30,185 nt of DNA, from IMG/VR virus record IMGVR_UViG_3300031521_000274, positions 1-30,185 of that record; one strand, written 5' to 3'. This DNA is from a virus. A program made the translations under genes and the position numbers. Positions 13,841 to 22,900 of the stretch are shown in pieces (the stretch's first letter is position 1; each line of letters opens with the position of its first letter). The notes beneath the pieces were generated by a model. That model saw only the letters and a list, made by a program, of their open reading frames with translations, ran no database searches and had not been told where the DNA came from.

Positions 13841-14286
13841 TGTACCCAATGCTGGCAGATATCTATTACGCAGAACAGGTTCAGAAGCCTTCGGGTGAAA
13901 TGAGAAACACATGGGCCTTTGATCGTACCGTCAAGTGTGAACTCAAGACTGGTTCATTTAATACGGAGATGCGTTATGCGACACAGACATTCGATGACTT
14001 CTTTACGTTGCCTACCGTTTTGTACGGCAGGTTCAAGGATGACATTCAGTCTGGTAGCGATGACAGCCAGCATATGACAACAGAGATTCTTGTCACCAAC
14101 ATTCGCACGAACAAGCCGGGGGACACTGGCAAGGTATTGTTTACTGAACCCAATGATACAGAAGACGAACAAGTCCCAATCCTTTATGAGCTTCGTAGCC
14201 TTAGTCCTTTCATCAATATGTGGGGACGTGCAGAGCACTACAAGACGCAGCTAATGCGTAGCGATAATCAGGAAGCCCTTATATGA
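13840..14286 (+). CDS. Probable head-closure (stopper) protein
   Basis: 148 residues. ATG overlaps the previous stop by one base (TAATG), so it is translationally coupled. The sequence is beta-rich with a long central loop (DDIQSGSDDSQHMTTEILVT) and ends in a strand-turn-strand segment (VPILYELRSLSPFINMWGR). Size, beta content and position between adaptor and an HK97 gp10-like protein fit the head-closure/stopper class, which plugs the portal channel after packaging. No clear sequence motif proves this. Confidence 0.55.
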   Translation: MYPMLADIYYAEQVQKPSGEMRNTWAFDRTVKCELKTGSFNTEMRYATQTFDDFFTLPTVLYGRFKDDIQSGSDDSQHMTTEILVTNIRTNKPGDTGKVLFTEPNDTEDEQVPILYELRSLSPFINMWGRAEHYKTQLMRSDNQEALI

Positions 14287-14960
14287 CGGTAAGCCTTGAC
14301 TTCTCAGAACTTGTCAGGAAGCTCAATAATGCTGTCGAGTACAGCACTGGATTCGTCATGGCGATAGAGCAGGAGCGTCTAGCTTTCAACATGAAGCTAG
14401 GGGAAGTCATCAAGCAGATGCTTGAGAAGTACGTTGACTCTCAAGCTAGTTTGTCACCTGAACGTCTTCATCACGTCTACGAGTGGGGACAGGCAGGCGA
14501 TCCCAGTGCAAGGCTGTTCGATTTCAATATGGTTGCTACAGCAACACACATCACGCTTCACAGCACCTTCCGTCAATCGCAGTCTGCCAGCCCTTCTGGT
14601 GGTGCTCCGTTTGCGGACAAGGCAACAGTAATGGAAAGTGGTGCCAGCATCACGATCACTCCCAAGGACAGTGGAGTCATCGCCTTCGATGTTGACGGAG
14701 AGACTATCTTCACAAGCTCCGAAGTTTTTGTGGAACATCCCGGTGGTCCAGAAGTTGCAGGAGCATTCAAGGCAACCATAGAAGGATTCCTTGTGGGATA
14801 TGTAAAGCCAGAAGTAATTCTGCCAATCTTTAGGTCAATGTCAACAGCAAGAGAATTTAAGCAGTATTTCCCAGCCGGTGTAAATGGTGGGGGATTCAAT
14901 ACAGGACAAAAGGCCGGTAGGCAATACATGAAGATTAAGGGTGGTTTGGATGTTAATTGA
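14283..14960 (+). CDS. Probable HK97 gp10-like neck/tail-completion protein
   Basis: 225 residues in an ATGA overlap, with AGGAAG (14270-14275) 7 nt upstream of ATG. The first 60 residues form a long amphipathic helix pair (SELVRKLNNAVEYSTGFVMA, FNMKLGEVIKQMLEKYV), then a beta part (RLFDFNMVATATHITLHSTF, GASITITPKDSGVIAFDVDG) and a C-terminal FKATIEGFLVGYVKP segment before a flexible Gly-rich basic tail. Helical start plus beta body is the layout of gp10-like neck proteins. Its 3' end overlaps the tail terminator by 11 nt. Confidence 0.55.
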   Translation: MTVSLDFSELVRKLNNAVEYSTGFVMAIEQERLAFNMKLGEVIKQMLEKYVDSQASLSPERLHHVYEWGQAGDPSARLFDFNMVATATHITLHSTFRQSQSASPSGGAPFADKATVMESGASITITPKDSGVIAFDVDGETIFTSSEVFVEHPGGPEVAGAFKATIEGFLVGYVKPEVILPIFRSMSTAREFKQYFPAGVNGGGFNTGQKAGRQYMKIKGGLDVN

Positions 14961-15459
14961 TAGTGTAGAACCTATCCATGTTGTGAACAAGTATCTTTGG
15001 AGTAAGTTCAAGGAAGAAATTGCTGCGGGTACAACTGCCGAAAAGGCAAGGTACAACTATGGAACACTTATCCCCATCTTCCCAGTAAACGACTCTACGT
15101 CTGGTGATGCAAAGTGGATCAATCGACCATACTTTGTGTACACAGAAGCATTTAGGGTTACCCATGGACTATATGTGATGAAGAAGTCCACCTTCGTTTA
15201 CAGCCTCAAGGCAAACGTTGATGACCATCTTGGTTGGGCAGCATTGCTCCAAAGAACGCTTGACCGTCAGGACGACGCCGCAGCAGACGTAAATGATTAC
15301 AACTTGATGCTAAAAGAAACAAGGCCAGCAGAATACTGCCCAGTAATCTTTCATTCATTCCGTGTTTATCAGAATGAGCCAGCCAAGCCTAGTGGCTCTG
15401 TATCCACTCCCGCAGTAACTGCACACTTTATGGTCGTTGCAGAATACCATTTGATATGA
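14950..15459 (+). CDS. Probable tail terminator (tail-tube completion) protein
   Basis: 169 residues from ATG 14950, preceded by GGGTGG (14939-14944) at 5 nt. A GTG at 14941 is less likely. It is a mixed alpha-beta protein: a helical start (IHVVNKYLWSKFKEEIAAG), strands with IPIFPVNDSTSGD and PYFVYTEAFRVTHGLYVM, a helix ALLQRTLDRQDDAAADVND, and a final paired strand (AVTAHFMVVAEYHLI). Size, layout and position right before the tail tube fit tail terminators that cap the head-proximal end of the tube. The last codons contain the left arm of an 8-bp repeat whose right arm holds the next promoter element. Confidence 0.6.
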   Translation: MLIDSVEPIHVVNKYLWSKFKEEIAAGTTAEKARYNYGTLIPIFPVNDSTSGDAKWINRPYFVYTEAFRVTHGLYVMKKSTFVYSLKANVDDHLGWAALLQRTLDRQDDAAADVNDYNLMLKETRPAEYCPVIFHSFRVYQNEPAKPSGSVSTPAVTAHFMVVAEYHLI

Positions 15460-15465
15460 AACCAA

Positions 15466-15474
15466 TGGTATACT
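15466..15474 (+). promoter_or_regulatory. Extended -10 element TGGTATACT before the tail-tube gene
   Basis: TGG plus TATACT lies 47 nt before ATG 15522. It overlaps the right arm (15464-15471, AATGGTAT) of a perfect 8-bp inverted repeat whose left arm ATACCATT (15444-15451) is inside the preceding gene. Transcription would start near 15481, giving a 41-nt leader, the second longest of the gap promoters. No -35 box is seen. Confidence 0.5.
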
Positions 15475-15518
15475 TCTAATTGAGGAAACGCCCATAAACT
15501 TATATTAGAAAGAGGTGA
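15474..15518 (+). promoter_or_regulatory. Leader dyad and ribosome binding site of the tail-tube gene
   Basis: TTCTAAT (15474-15480) and ATTAGAA (15504-15510) form a 7-bp inverted repeat with a 23-nt loop. The right arm ends where the ribosome binding site AGAGGTGA (15511-15518) starts. The site is an excellent match and lies 3-5 nt from ATG 15522. Because the predicted transcription start is inside or just after the left arm, only read-through mRNA would carry the full stem. Confidence 0.4.
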
Positions 15519-15521
15519 CAC

Positions 15522-16115
15522 ATGGCTTATACCCGTGGAGACTCCAAGAAGATTATCGTTGGTGCCGCTGCCCTATTCGTTTTCGAAGCGGGCGAGATGG
15601 CAGCAGCCGATCTTCCAACTTGGGTCGCAGCAACAAAGGCAGTAGATACACTCTCTGCCGACGCAGATTTCCGTAACGTTGGATTCACGTCCAACGGTCT
15701 TGAGCTTACAGTTCAGCCAGACTTCGGTGAAGTTAAGGTTGACCAGCTACTTGACGTTGCCAAGCTTTTCAAGCAGGGTATGCAGGTAACACTTAAGACA
15801 ACCCTTGCAGAAGCAAGCCTAGAAAACTTGGTTCTTGCAATCGCAGCTAATGATGCCGACCTTGTGTCCGGTACTCTTAACCTTAAGTCAGGTGAACTAG
15901 GAGACGCTCCAATCGAGCGTGGAATTATCGCAGTTGGCCCCGGTCCACAGACAGTTCCAACAGAGCGCGTCTACGCAGCTTACCGTGCATTGTCCATGGA
16001 CAGTGTTACAATTAGCGCAAAGCGTGACGAAGCTTCTCAGTTCGACGTGTCTTTCCGTATGCTTCCAGACAACACAGGAGCCTATGGAAAGGTCATTGAC
16101 AGGGTTCTTTCCTGA
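15522..16115 (+). CDS. Major tail (tube) protein
   Basis: 197 residues. It is the subunit that stacks in rings around the tape measure to form the tail tube. The N terminus (YTRGDSKKIIVGAAALFVFE) and a beta-sandwich pattern with VGFTSNGLELTVQPDFGEVK, GMQVTLKTTLAEASLENLVL (the tube-protein helix), and DSVTISAKRDEASQFDVSFR and a final strand (GAYGKVIDRVLS) fit the siphovirus major tail fold. It has its own promoter-like element and an excellent ribosome binding site. It is followed by a structured 93-bp gap and then the frameshifted chaperones, the classic order tube-chaperone-tape measure. Confidence 0.87.
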   Translation: MAYTRGDSKKIIVGAAALFVFEAGEMAAADLPTWVAATKAVDTLSADADFRNVGFTSNGLELTVQPDFGEVKVDQLLDVAKLFKQGMQVTLKTTLAEASLENLVLAIAANDADLVSGTLNLKSGELGDAPIERGIIAVGPGPQTVPTERVYAAYRALSMDSVTISAKRDEASQFDVSFRMLPDNTGAYGKVIDRVLS

Positions 16116-16122
16116 TCAGTGC

Positions 16123-16198
16123 CAAATAGCTGAATACGATGGTCTGCTCTCTATGGAGGGCAGGCCATTGTGCTATACTTTTGCTATTCAGCTATTTG
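16123..16198 (+). other. 76-nt two-tier hairpin between tail tube and chaperone genes
   Basis: The outer stem is a perfect 14-bp inverted repeat: CAAATAGCTGAATA (16123-16136) with TATTCAGCTATTTG (16185-16198). Directly inside it, 16137-16151 pairs with 16156-16170 (15 bp, three G-U pairs, loop TATG). The only unpaired part besides the loop is 16171-16184, which contains TGCTATACT. The right outer arm ends at the base before the ribosome binding site AAAGGAA (16199-16205). It could be a processing or attenuation site for tail-tube mRNA, or a DNA element controlling the promoter in its bulge. The inner stem lacks a proper U-tract, so a plain terminator is less likely. Confidence 0.7.
16171..16179 (+). 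promoter_or_regulatory. Extended -10 element TGCTATACT before the tail chaperone gene
   Basis: TGC plus TATACT is the same nonamer as in the reductase promoter. It occupies the bulge of the 76-nt hairpin. Transcription would begin near 16186, at the start of the right outer arm, so promoter-initiated mRNA lacks the hairpin while read-through mRNA contains it. No good -35 is seen (CTATGG at 17 bp). Confidence 0.5.
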
Positions 16199-16208
16199 AA
16201 AGGAAACC

Positions 16209-16514
16209 ATGGCTACAAGTGTGTACGAGACCGAAACTCTAGAATTAGCAGACGGTCTAACAGTCGAGATGCGACCATTGAAGATCGCAGGACTACGAAA
16301 GTTCATGAAAGAGTTCGGCAAGCTAGAAGCTGTGCAGGACGATAACGACAAGTCGTTCGACGTGTTGACCGCGTGTGTAGTCCTTGCACTCAAGCAGTAC
16401 AAGGAAGAAATCGCAAACAAGGTATGGGTTGAGGACAATCTAGACCTCAACAACTATTACGAAATCATCAAGGCTGCGGCAGGCATTGACATGCGTGCTG
16501 TGGGAAACGTGTAA
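16209..16514 (+). CDS. Tail assembly chaperone, short (G-like) form
   Basis: 101 residues, ATG preceded by AAAGGAA (16199-16205). The N-terminal beta part (YETETLELADGLTVEMRPL) and helices (IAGLRKFMKEFGKLEAVQD, DVLTACVVLALKQYKEEIAN) fit G-type chaperones, which coat the tape measure and recruit tube protein and are absent from the finished virion. The gene ends GTG-GGA-AAC-GTG-TAA, with a slippery GGGAAAC two codons before the stop, so a fraction of ribosomes go on into the next frame. Confidence 0.88.
   Translation: MATSVYETETLELADGLTVEMRPLKIAGLRKFMKEFGKLEAVQDDNDKSFDVLTACVVLALKQYKEEIANKVWVEDNLDLNNYYEIIKAAAGIDMRAVGNV
16502..16508 (+). other. Programmed -1 ribosomal frameshift site GGGAAAC
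   Basis: In the chaperone frame the bases read G-GGA-AAC, a canonical X-XXY-YYZ heptamer. After a -1 slip the tRNAs re-pair as GGG and AAA, and translation goes on from 16508 with CGT-GTA-AGC into an open frame that ends at 16882. The zero-frame stop TAA (16512-16514) is only one codon further. No strong downstream hairpin is obvious by eye. Confidence 0.88.
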
Positions 16515-16882
16515 GCGGCGGGACTAGTTGGGAAGACACCGACTTAGTAAAGTTGGAGTCAGAAGCGTTCCTGCTTGGAATCTGGAAGGACTACCAAGAC
16601 CTCGAAGAGTCACTATCCATGCAGGAACTAACCGCAGTTCTCGTCGCCAAACATGACGCAGATTATCAACAGAAGAAGTTTGCAGCGGCACTCAAGGGAG
16701 TAGACCTTGATGAGCAGCAGGGAGATTCTGAACAGCCACAAGACTTCCAGTCATTCGCTGAAAAGACTATTGCCAAGCATTCTGGGGATAATCCTGATGA
16801 CGTTATTTCCCTCAAGGGAGATGCAGCACAGAAGCTTGGATTTGGTATTGGTATGGGCTTGGATTACGAACTCATAGAATAG
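16508..16882 (+). CDS. Frameshifted extension of the tail assembly chaperone (T-like part)
   Basis: Read after the -1 slip, this adds 124 residues to the first 100 of the chaperone, giving a fusion of about 224. It begins RVSGGTSWEDTDLVKLESEA and goes on with FLLGIWKDYQDLEESLSMQE, a typical T-part opening with no start codon or ribosome binding site of its own near the junction. The rest is helical and acidic and ends in GFGIGMGLDYELIE. In lambda the GT fusion binds tube subunits through its T part. An independent start at 16619 (ATG) is possible but has no good site. The stop is 31 nt before the tape measure. Confidence 0.85.
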   Translation, partial: RVSGGTSWEDTDLVKLESEAFLLGIWKDYQDLEESLSMQELTAVLVAKHDADYQQKKFAAALKGVDLDEQQGDSEQPQDFQSFAEKTIAKHSGDNPDDVISLKGDAAQKLGFGIGMGLDYELIE

Positions 16883-16888
16883 CCTATC

Positions 16889-16897
16889 TGATATAAT
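16889..16897 (+). promoter_or_regulatory. Extended -10 element TGATATAAT before the tape measure gene
   Basis: TGA plus the consensus TATAAT lies 16 nt before ATG 16914. CCTATC (16883-16888) and GATAGG (16902-16907) form a 6-bp inverted repeat around it, and the right arm overlaps the ribosome binding site AGGAG (16905-16909). A transcript started near 16904 would lack the left arm and leave the site free. Read-through mRNA could partly hide it. No -35 box is seen. Confidence 0.5.
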
Positions 16898-16913
16898 CAT
16901 TGATAGGAGAAAT

Positions 16914-19900
16914 ATGACACAGGACGTAACGGCTGGTATTGGGGTACAGGTTAATTCTACGAGTGCGCTCGCAGAACTAAAGAGACTCCAAATTGGAATT
17001 TCACAGTTCAATCAGTCGGTTATCGCAACGAACTCCACGGCGGTAAGCAAGCAACGTGAACTGATTTCCACCTTCGCTGCCCAAGCTGAGGCAACAAAGG
17101 GATTCACCACCCATATGACAGGAGTAGAAACTTCTGTCTCCCAATTGGGTAAGGCAATCGACAAGGGCAAGCTAAGCCTTGGTCAATACTTCACATACGG
17201 TGCAGCAGCATCGGGCAAGTTCAATAACATCTTTGGCAAGCAGCACAAGGAAGTTATGAGTCTTGCCGAGGATCGCGTCAAGCGTTTGCAGACAAAGTAT
17301 GTCGCACTTGGCGAGGCCACGAATGGAGTGACCAAGGCTCTTGCCGTACGTCCACTAAACTTGTTCAACGCTGACGCAGCAATTGGCGTACAGCGTATGC
17401 AGCTATTCAACAAGATGATGAGCAGCGGCGCTACATCAATGATCAACTGGGGTAAGAATACACAGTGGGCTGGCCGTCAGCTTATGGTGGGATTCACTGT
17501 ACCGTTGACAATCTTCGGAACAATGGCTGCCAAGGCTTTCATTGATATTGAGAAGGCAATGGTTTCCTTCAAGCGTGTCTATGGTGACACGATGACAACA
17601 GCGGCAGAGACAGATAAGGCAGCAGCGGGAGTACGTGCACTCGCAGACGAGTACACCAAGTATGGCATCAAGATTTCTGACACAATCAACTTGTCAGCAA
17701 AGGCCGCTGCCGCAGGTTTTGCAGGAGAAAAGCTAACCGCCCAGACAGTTCAGGCAACACGCCTTGCAACGCTTGGTCAGATTGACCACCAGCAGGCACT
17801 TGATACGACAATCAGCTTGCAGTCCGCATTCAACATTTCCTCTAAGGATTTGGGTAACACCATTGACTTCTTGAATGCTGTGGAAAACCAGACTGTAACA
17901 TCACTAGACGACATTACCGTCGCTATTCCAAAGGTAGCTCCCGTAATCAAGGGTCTTGGTGGTAACGTCAAGGACTTGGCAGTAATGCTTACCGCTATGC
18001 GTGAAGGTGGAGTAACGGCGGCACAGGGAGCAAACGCCCTTAAGTCAAGCCTTGCATCATTGATTGCACCAACAAAGAAGGCTAAGGACGAAGCCAGTTC
18101 ATTCGGTATCAACCTTGAAGCCATTGCCGATAACAATAAGGGAAACCTTATGGGAATGGTCAACGAATTCGGTAGTGCACTAAAGAAGCTTTCCAATTCT
18201 GACCAGCAGGTTGTTCTTGCCAAGGTATTCGGTAAGTTCCAGTTCGCACGTATGGGTGCAATGTTCAAGAACCTTGGCCGTGATGGCTCACAGGCATCTA
18301 GGGTTATGGACCTTGTTGGAGCTTCCACTCAAAGCCTTGCTAATCTTTCCGAGAAGGAACTTTCCAAGGTAGAGAATGCTATCAACGTCAAGTTCACAGG
18401 AAGCCTAGAAAGACTACAGGGAGCAATCGCTCCAATTGGTGAGCAGTTCCTTAAGATCGCTACACCAATCTTGGACGTTCTTACCAATGTTGCCAATGCG
18501 TTCAATGGTCTTAGTCCAGTAGCGCAGACAGTTCTTACGGGCATTGTTGCAGGTATCTTCCTTATTATGCCAGCAGCCACAATGCTTATTGGTTTGTTCG
18601 CTAACATGTTTGGTACCCTCACAAAGTTCGGTATCTCTATCGGTAACCTATTCGCACGTTTGCGTAAGGGTGGCGCTGACACAATGTACATGGCTGAGGC
18701 AGAGCTTGATACCGCCGCAGCAGCAGCAAGTCTTGAAGGAAAGGTTTCTAGCCTTACAGGAGCACTTGCAGTACAGCGTACAGAAGTTCTCATGCTTGCT
18801 GACGCCTACCGTGTCATGCTTTCTTCCGCAGCTTCTGCAATTCAGCAGAACCCAGCAGGATTCCGCATTGGTAAGATCAAGGGATTTGCCAACGGTAGAG
18901 TTGGAAAGGTTATGGGTTCCGGTAATAGGGACACAGAACTTGCAGCGTTGACTCCCGGTGAGTCTGTTGTAAATGCAGCGGGTACACGAGACAACGCAGG
19001 AGTTATCTCAGCTATCAACCGTGGTGCAAAGATCAGTGGATTCTATGCTGGTGGAAAAGACCCCAACGCATCAGTAAACTTGGCTGGACAGAAGGTCAAC
19101 TTCCGCATGGACTCTCGTGCAGACGCTGTTAAGTTCACAGCCCTTGTAGCAGAAATCAAGGCTGGTGGAATTGCAGCAGAGCAAGAGTTCGCAAGGATCA
19201 TTCAGTCCTTCGGTAACATGGCTGTCAGTGGCAACAAGCTTTCCACAGCCCTAGGTGAATCCTCTAACCATTTGGTTAAGGAAGCTGGCAAGGTCTACGC
19301 TGTTGAGAAGAGCTATTCCGCACCTGAGAACTACAGGAAGCGCACACAGCAGATTGCTGGGTCAGGCGTACGTGATTTTGCGGCAGAAGGCAAGGCAGCT
19401 ACTGACAGGGTAGCCGCTCGTGGTGTCAAGCTTAATGCTGAGCAGATCAGGTCCATGACAAGCATTGACGCTTCCCACCTTTCAAAGCGTACTATTGGCA
19501 ACGACAAGCTATGGGAAGGAAACAACCTTGTTCCTGAGCTTGGTTCCATCAACAAGTACCTGAACCGCATTGAGGTTCCTCTTGCCAAGCTAGACAAGTC
19601 CAGCCCAGCATTCCTTGAGATGGTTGCCAACGCAGAGAAAATGGGTCTTTCCGAGGCTGAATTCGCAGCAGAAATCACCAAGTTCACAAAGGGATTCCAC
19701 CCTGCATCCGTAAAGGCAATGCAGGCACTGAACGTTATTGCAACAATGGACGAAAAGCTTTCCTTGCAGCAGGGCATGAAGGGAAATACTGCACTTGGAA
19801 CAAAGGCAGAGACTGGTCACCTTGCAATGGGAGCAGCAGGTACTTCTGGATACATTCTCAACAACAACCCAGAAGAACGTATGAAGGCTGTCAAGGGAAG

Positions 19901-22900
19901 CTATTCAGACCTTAATGCAAGAGTCGTTTCTTCCACCACCGGTGTCTCCAAGGAAATTGATGTTCAGGCAGGTATCCTTGCAGGAGCTATTGTCAAGATG
20001 GGTGAGCAGCTTGTTTGGGCAGAGCAGAAGGCAGCTACAGCACTAGCTGGTGCACAGACAGCTATGGGTATTCATTCTCCCGCTCAGGCAGTATCTAGAG
20101 TTGGTACGGAAACTGAGGCTGGTGCAGTAATTGCATCAGGCGCTCTCAGCAAGGCAACTCAAATGATGACTGGAATGATGAAGCGCTCAGCAGCAGAAAT
20201 AGAGGTTGCAGGAGCAGCAGGATCGCTAAGGGCAGGTCCAGCAGGAAGCGTGGGCAAGGGTGGACTTGGAATGGGAGCAGGTAAGTTCCAAGGAATTATG
20301 TCTGCCGTTTCAGGTATCTCCATGGCATTGAGCTTCGTCCCCGGTCAGATTGGTGAATGGTCTTCCTACGTTATGATGGCATCAATGGGTGCTCAGTCAC
20401 TTGTTGGTGTTATGGATATCTTTAAGGGTGGAAAGATTGCTACAATGTTTACAGGGCTGGGTACTGCGGGTGCAGGAGCAGCGGCAGGTATTGGAGCAAT
20501 GATTCTTCCAGCATTGGGAGTTGTGGCAGCACTTGGAGTTGTTGGCTATGGACTATGGAAGATCAAGGACGATTACGACAAGCATCAGGCAGCACTAAAC
20601 CAGTTCAGTGAAGCTGTTAAGACTTCTTCTACTACGCTTACTGGGTTTGCAGCTAAGTTCGGATACACCGAACTGGTGTCTGGTATTTCCACACAGACAA
20701 CAGCAACCGATAAGGGTGGTCGTGAGCGTGCAGTAACAGCTAAGTCAGCAGTTCAGGACCAGCTTAAGGAAGGTGTCGATCCAGCATTCAAGACCAAGAT
20801 CGAGGCTCTTAGAAAGTCAACTGAACAAGAAGCTGAGCAGGCACTTAAGTCAACATTCTTCGCTCTAATTTCAAGCGGTGCACCACAAGATGTAGCTAAG
20901 TCAATTGTTGAGCAGATCGCTATTGAGACAAATAAGCAGGATGTTTTCAAGGGAATGGCTGACGACTTCAAGGTTGAGTTTGACAAGAACGGAAAGCTCA
21001 AGAAGTCTGCCGAACTTATTAAGAAGACACTCGCCCCAAACCTCAAGGAAGCTGCGAAGAATACACTTGCGCTAGCAGCAGCACAGGCCAAGATGGACAA
21101 GTTGGATGCCGCTCGTGCATACAACGATTGGAGTCCAAAGACAAAGGCCGAACTTGAGGCACAGAAGAATCTAGATATCCTTAAGGATAAGCAGATCAGT
21201 CTTGGAAAGGTAACCAAGGAAACAACGACAGAAGTTTCTGATTCCCTTAGCAAGATGTATGCCGGTGGAATGATTTCACAGACAGAATACTCTGATGGAT
21301 TCTTGACAATGCGTCAGTCAATGACAGACGCATTTGGTGGAGACGAGAAGGGTCTTACCGATGCTCTTACTGGATCAATTCAGGCATTGTCCCCAGCACT
21401 TAAGGATGTAAACCTTTCAGCCATGGACAGCAACGCTCAGTTCGCTATCTTGAAGGCTCTTATGACTGGTGTTGCTCCCGGTGACATTACTAAAATCCTT
21501 AACGACACAGGAAACACAGCAGATGTTGCAGCAGTCAAGATTGCCAACCTCACCAACCAGATTCTTAACAACCAAGCTGCCGGTGGTATCAACACTGGTG
21601 GAGTTGATGCACAGATTGGTACAGTAAAGACTCAGCTTGCATCAGCAACAAAGAACCTTAAGTCTTTGCAGGGACAGAAGCCTAAGTCATCCGGTGGTGG
21701 CGGTGGGGGCGGTGGTGCTCCAAAGAAGTCCAAGTACGATAAGAAGTCTGATGTTATTGCTAGGGCTAACGCACGCCTTGATTTGGCAGAAGTCAAGATC
21801 GATAAGACCGAAGACAAGAAGATTCAGAATGCATTGACCAAGCGCTTTGGTTCAATGACATTTGAAATTGCCGGTATGAAGATTACGATGAAGAATGCCG
21901 CAGACGTTGAATACGCTATGCAGCAGATCGATGAAACAATCGAGGATATCAACCGTAACCAGATCGATCCTTTGAACGAGAAGCTTGATAAGCTTCACGA
22001 CAAGCAGGATGCAATCAATCGTCAGACTGACCTTTACCAGCAGGAAATTGACAAGATCAATGAGTCCTATGACGAAATGATCAAGCCTGTTGAAAAGGTC
22101 AATACTGCCCTACAGGCACAGTCTGATGCCCTTGAAGCTCAGCGTGACGAAGCACTCAATGGTGTAGAGATTCAGATCGCAGCACTTGAGAACCAGATTT
22201 CCGTAACCGAATATGCCGCACAGCAGGCTACAGACCTTATCGATGCACAGCAGGCAAAGAACTCCGCAACCAAGGACTTGATTGATCAGCAGGTTTCTGC
22301 TATCGATGATCAGATCGCAGCGTTGCAGGAAGTCGCTGACATTAACCAGATTATTGCTGACCAGCAGAAGAACCAGCTTGATCTTGCAGGGGCACTGTCA
22401 AGTGGTGATGCGGGAGCCGCAGCGTCAGCTATGTTGGGTGCTCAGTCAAGCTCTGCGTCAAACAACAGCAGCTTGCAGACAAAGGGTCTCGAATCTTCTA
22501 AGGGTGGACTTGAGAGCCAGTCCAAGGCACTTGACGAACAGAACTCATTGTTGGACAAGCGTAAGGAAGCTATCCAGAAGGGTGTTGACGCACTCAACAA
22601 GCAGCTTGATGCACTCAGCCAGCAGAAGACTCTTATCGAGAACAACTACAAGATTGAGCTACAGGCAATCTCAGATGTAATCGCAAGGAACTCCGAATAC
22701 ATTCGTCAGCTTGAGGTACAGCGTGATTTGCAGACCTCTAATTGGCAGAAGCAGATCGACAAGTACGCTCCCGCATTGCGCGACATTGACAACGAAATCT
22801 ATGGTATTGAACAGAAGATCAAGACCATTCAGGACGAGAAGATCAAGCCACTCGAAAAGCAGAAGGCTTTGCTTGAAGACATTCTTGGTGACGTTAAGGA

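Noticed and set aside
16137-16180. Inner hairpin as a simple terminator after the tail-tube gene
   Set aside because: The 15-bp stem is followed by TGCTATACTTTT, not a continuous U-tract; partial termination cannot be excluded but the nested design needs another explanation.
17777-18328. 183-codon reverse-strand frame inside the tape measure gene
   Set aside because: The opposite frame is a clear tape measure core; long antisense frames are expected from the biased codon use, and there is no start signal.
20753-21253. 166-codon reverse-strand frame inside the tape measure gene
   Set aside because: Ser/Leu-rich shadow of a Lys/Ala/Glu-rich coding stretch, with no promoter or ribosome binding site.
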